Shown here: positions 6,137 to 6,184 of the stretch, piece by piece
How the letters are laid out: every line of letters starts with the position of its first letter
Numbering within the stretch: position 1 is the stretch's first letter
Source: a bacterium
GTDB lineage: Bacteria; Oederibacteriota; PGYV01; DSBP01
NCBI GenBank assembly: GCA_011049465.1
Contig: DSBP01000194.1
Coordinates: forward strand, 1-6,184
Length of the DNA stretch: 6,184 nucleotides
Direction: 5' to 3'
Notes under the pieces: generated by a model
What the model was told of the DNA's origin: nothing
The model's input: only the letters and a program-made list of their open reading frames with translations
The model's database searches: none
Position numbers and translations under genes: made by a program

Positions 6137-6184
6137 CCTGCTATCAAAAGATTGTTAATAATATTCCCTTTCTATAACCGAATA

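Overview
The window looks like a piece of a bacterial chromosome, probably from a Gram-negative, poorly characterised lineage. The evidence is a lipoprotein signal, strong AGGAGG-type Shine-Dalgarno sequences, tightly overlapping genes, heavy use of ATA, AGG and AGA codons, and a kelch lipoprotein of a style often seen in candidate-phylum and spirochaete-like genomes. The phylum cannot be fixed from this sequence alone. Every gene I can support lies on the minus strand, so transcription runs from high to low coordinates.

From 6184 down to 4979 there is a kelch-repeat (beta-propeller) lipoprotein gene that appears broken. The first part, 6039 to 5299, has a clear signal peptide and lipobox and then kelch units. 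It stops at a one-base frameshift inside a unit. The kelch sequence resumes in another frame (5302 to 4979) and then changes abruptly into about 30 residues that look like the extreme C-terminus of a subtilisin-family (S8) peptidase. This region is best read as a decaying or recombined gene. A 279-base gap (4700 to 4978) follows, with no convincing gene but with a good promoter at its low-coordinate end.

From 4699 down to 404 there is a compact four-gene operon: a TVP38/TMEM64 (VTT-domain) membrane protein, an ABC-2-type ATPase, its roughly 12-helix permease, and a GT4-like glycosyltransferase. Joints are a 4-nt gap, a 4-nt overlap and a 15-nt gap. After a 146-base AT-rich spacer with its own promoter comes the 5' end of an extended short-chain dehydrogenase (NAD-dependent sugar epimerase/dehydratase type), cut by the window edge.

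The operon pairs a membrane-lipid-handling protein, an ABC exporter and two sugar-handling enzymes. This suggests work at the cell envelope, for example making or moving a glycolipid or surface glycan, but no substrate can be read from the sequence. I found no RNA gene, CRISPR array, intact mobile element or convincing rho-independent terminator. I do not see a clearly new system. The most unusual point is the kelch/subtilase junction.
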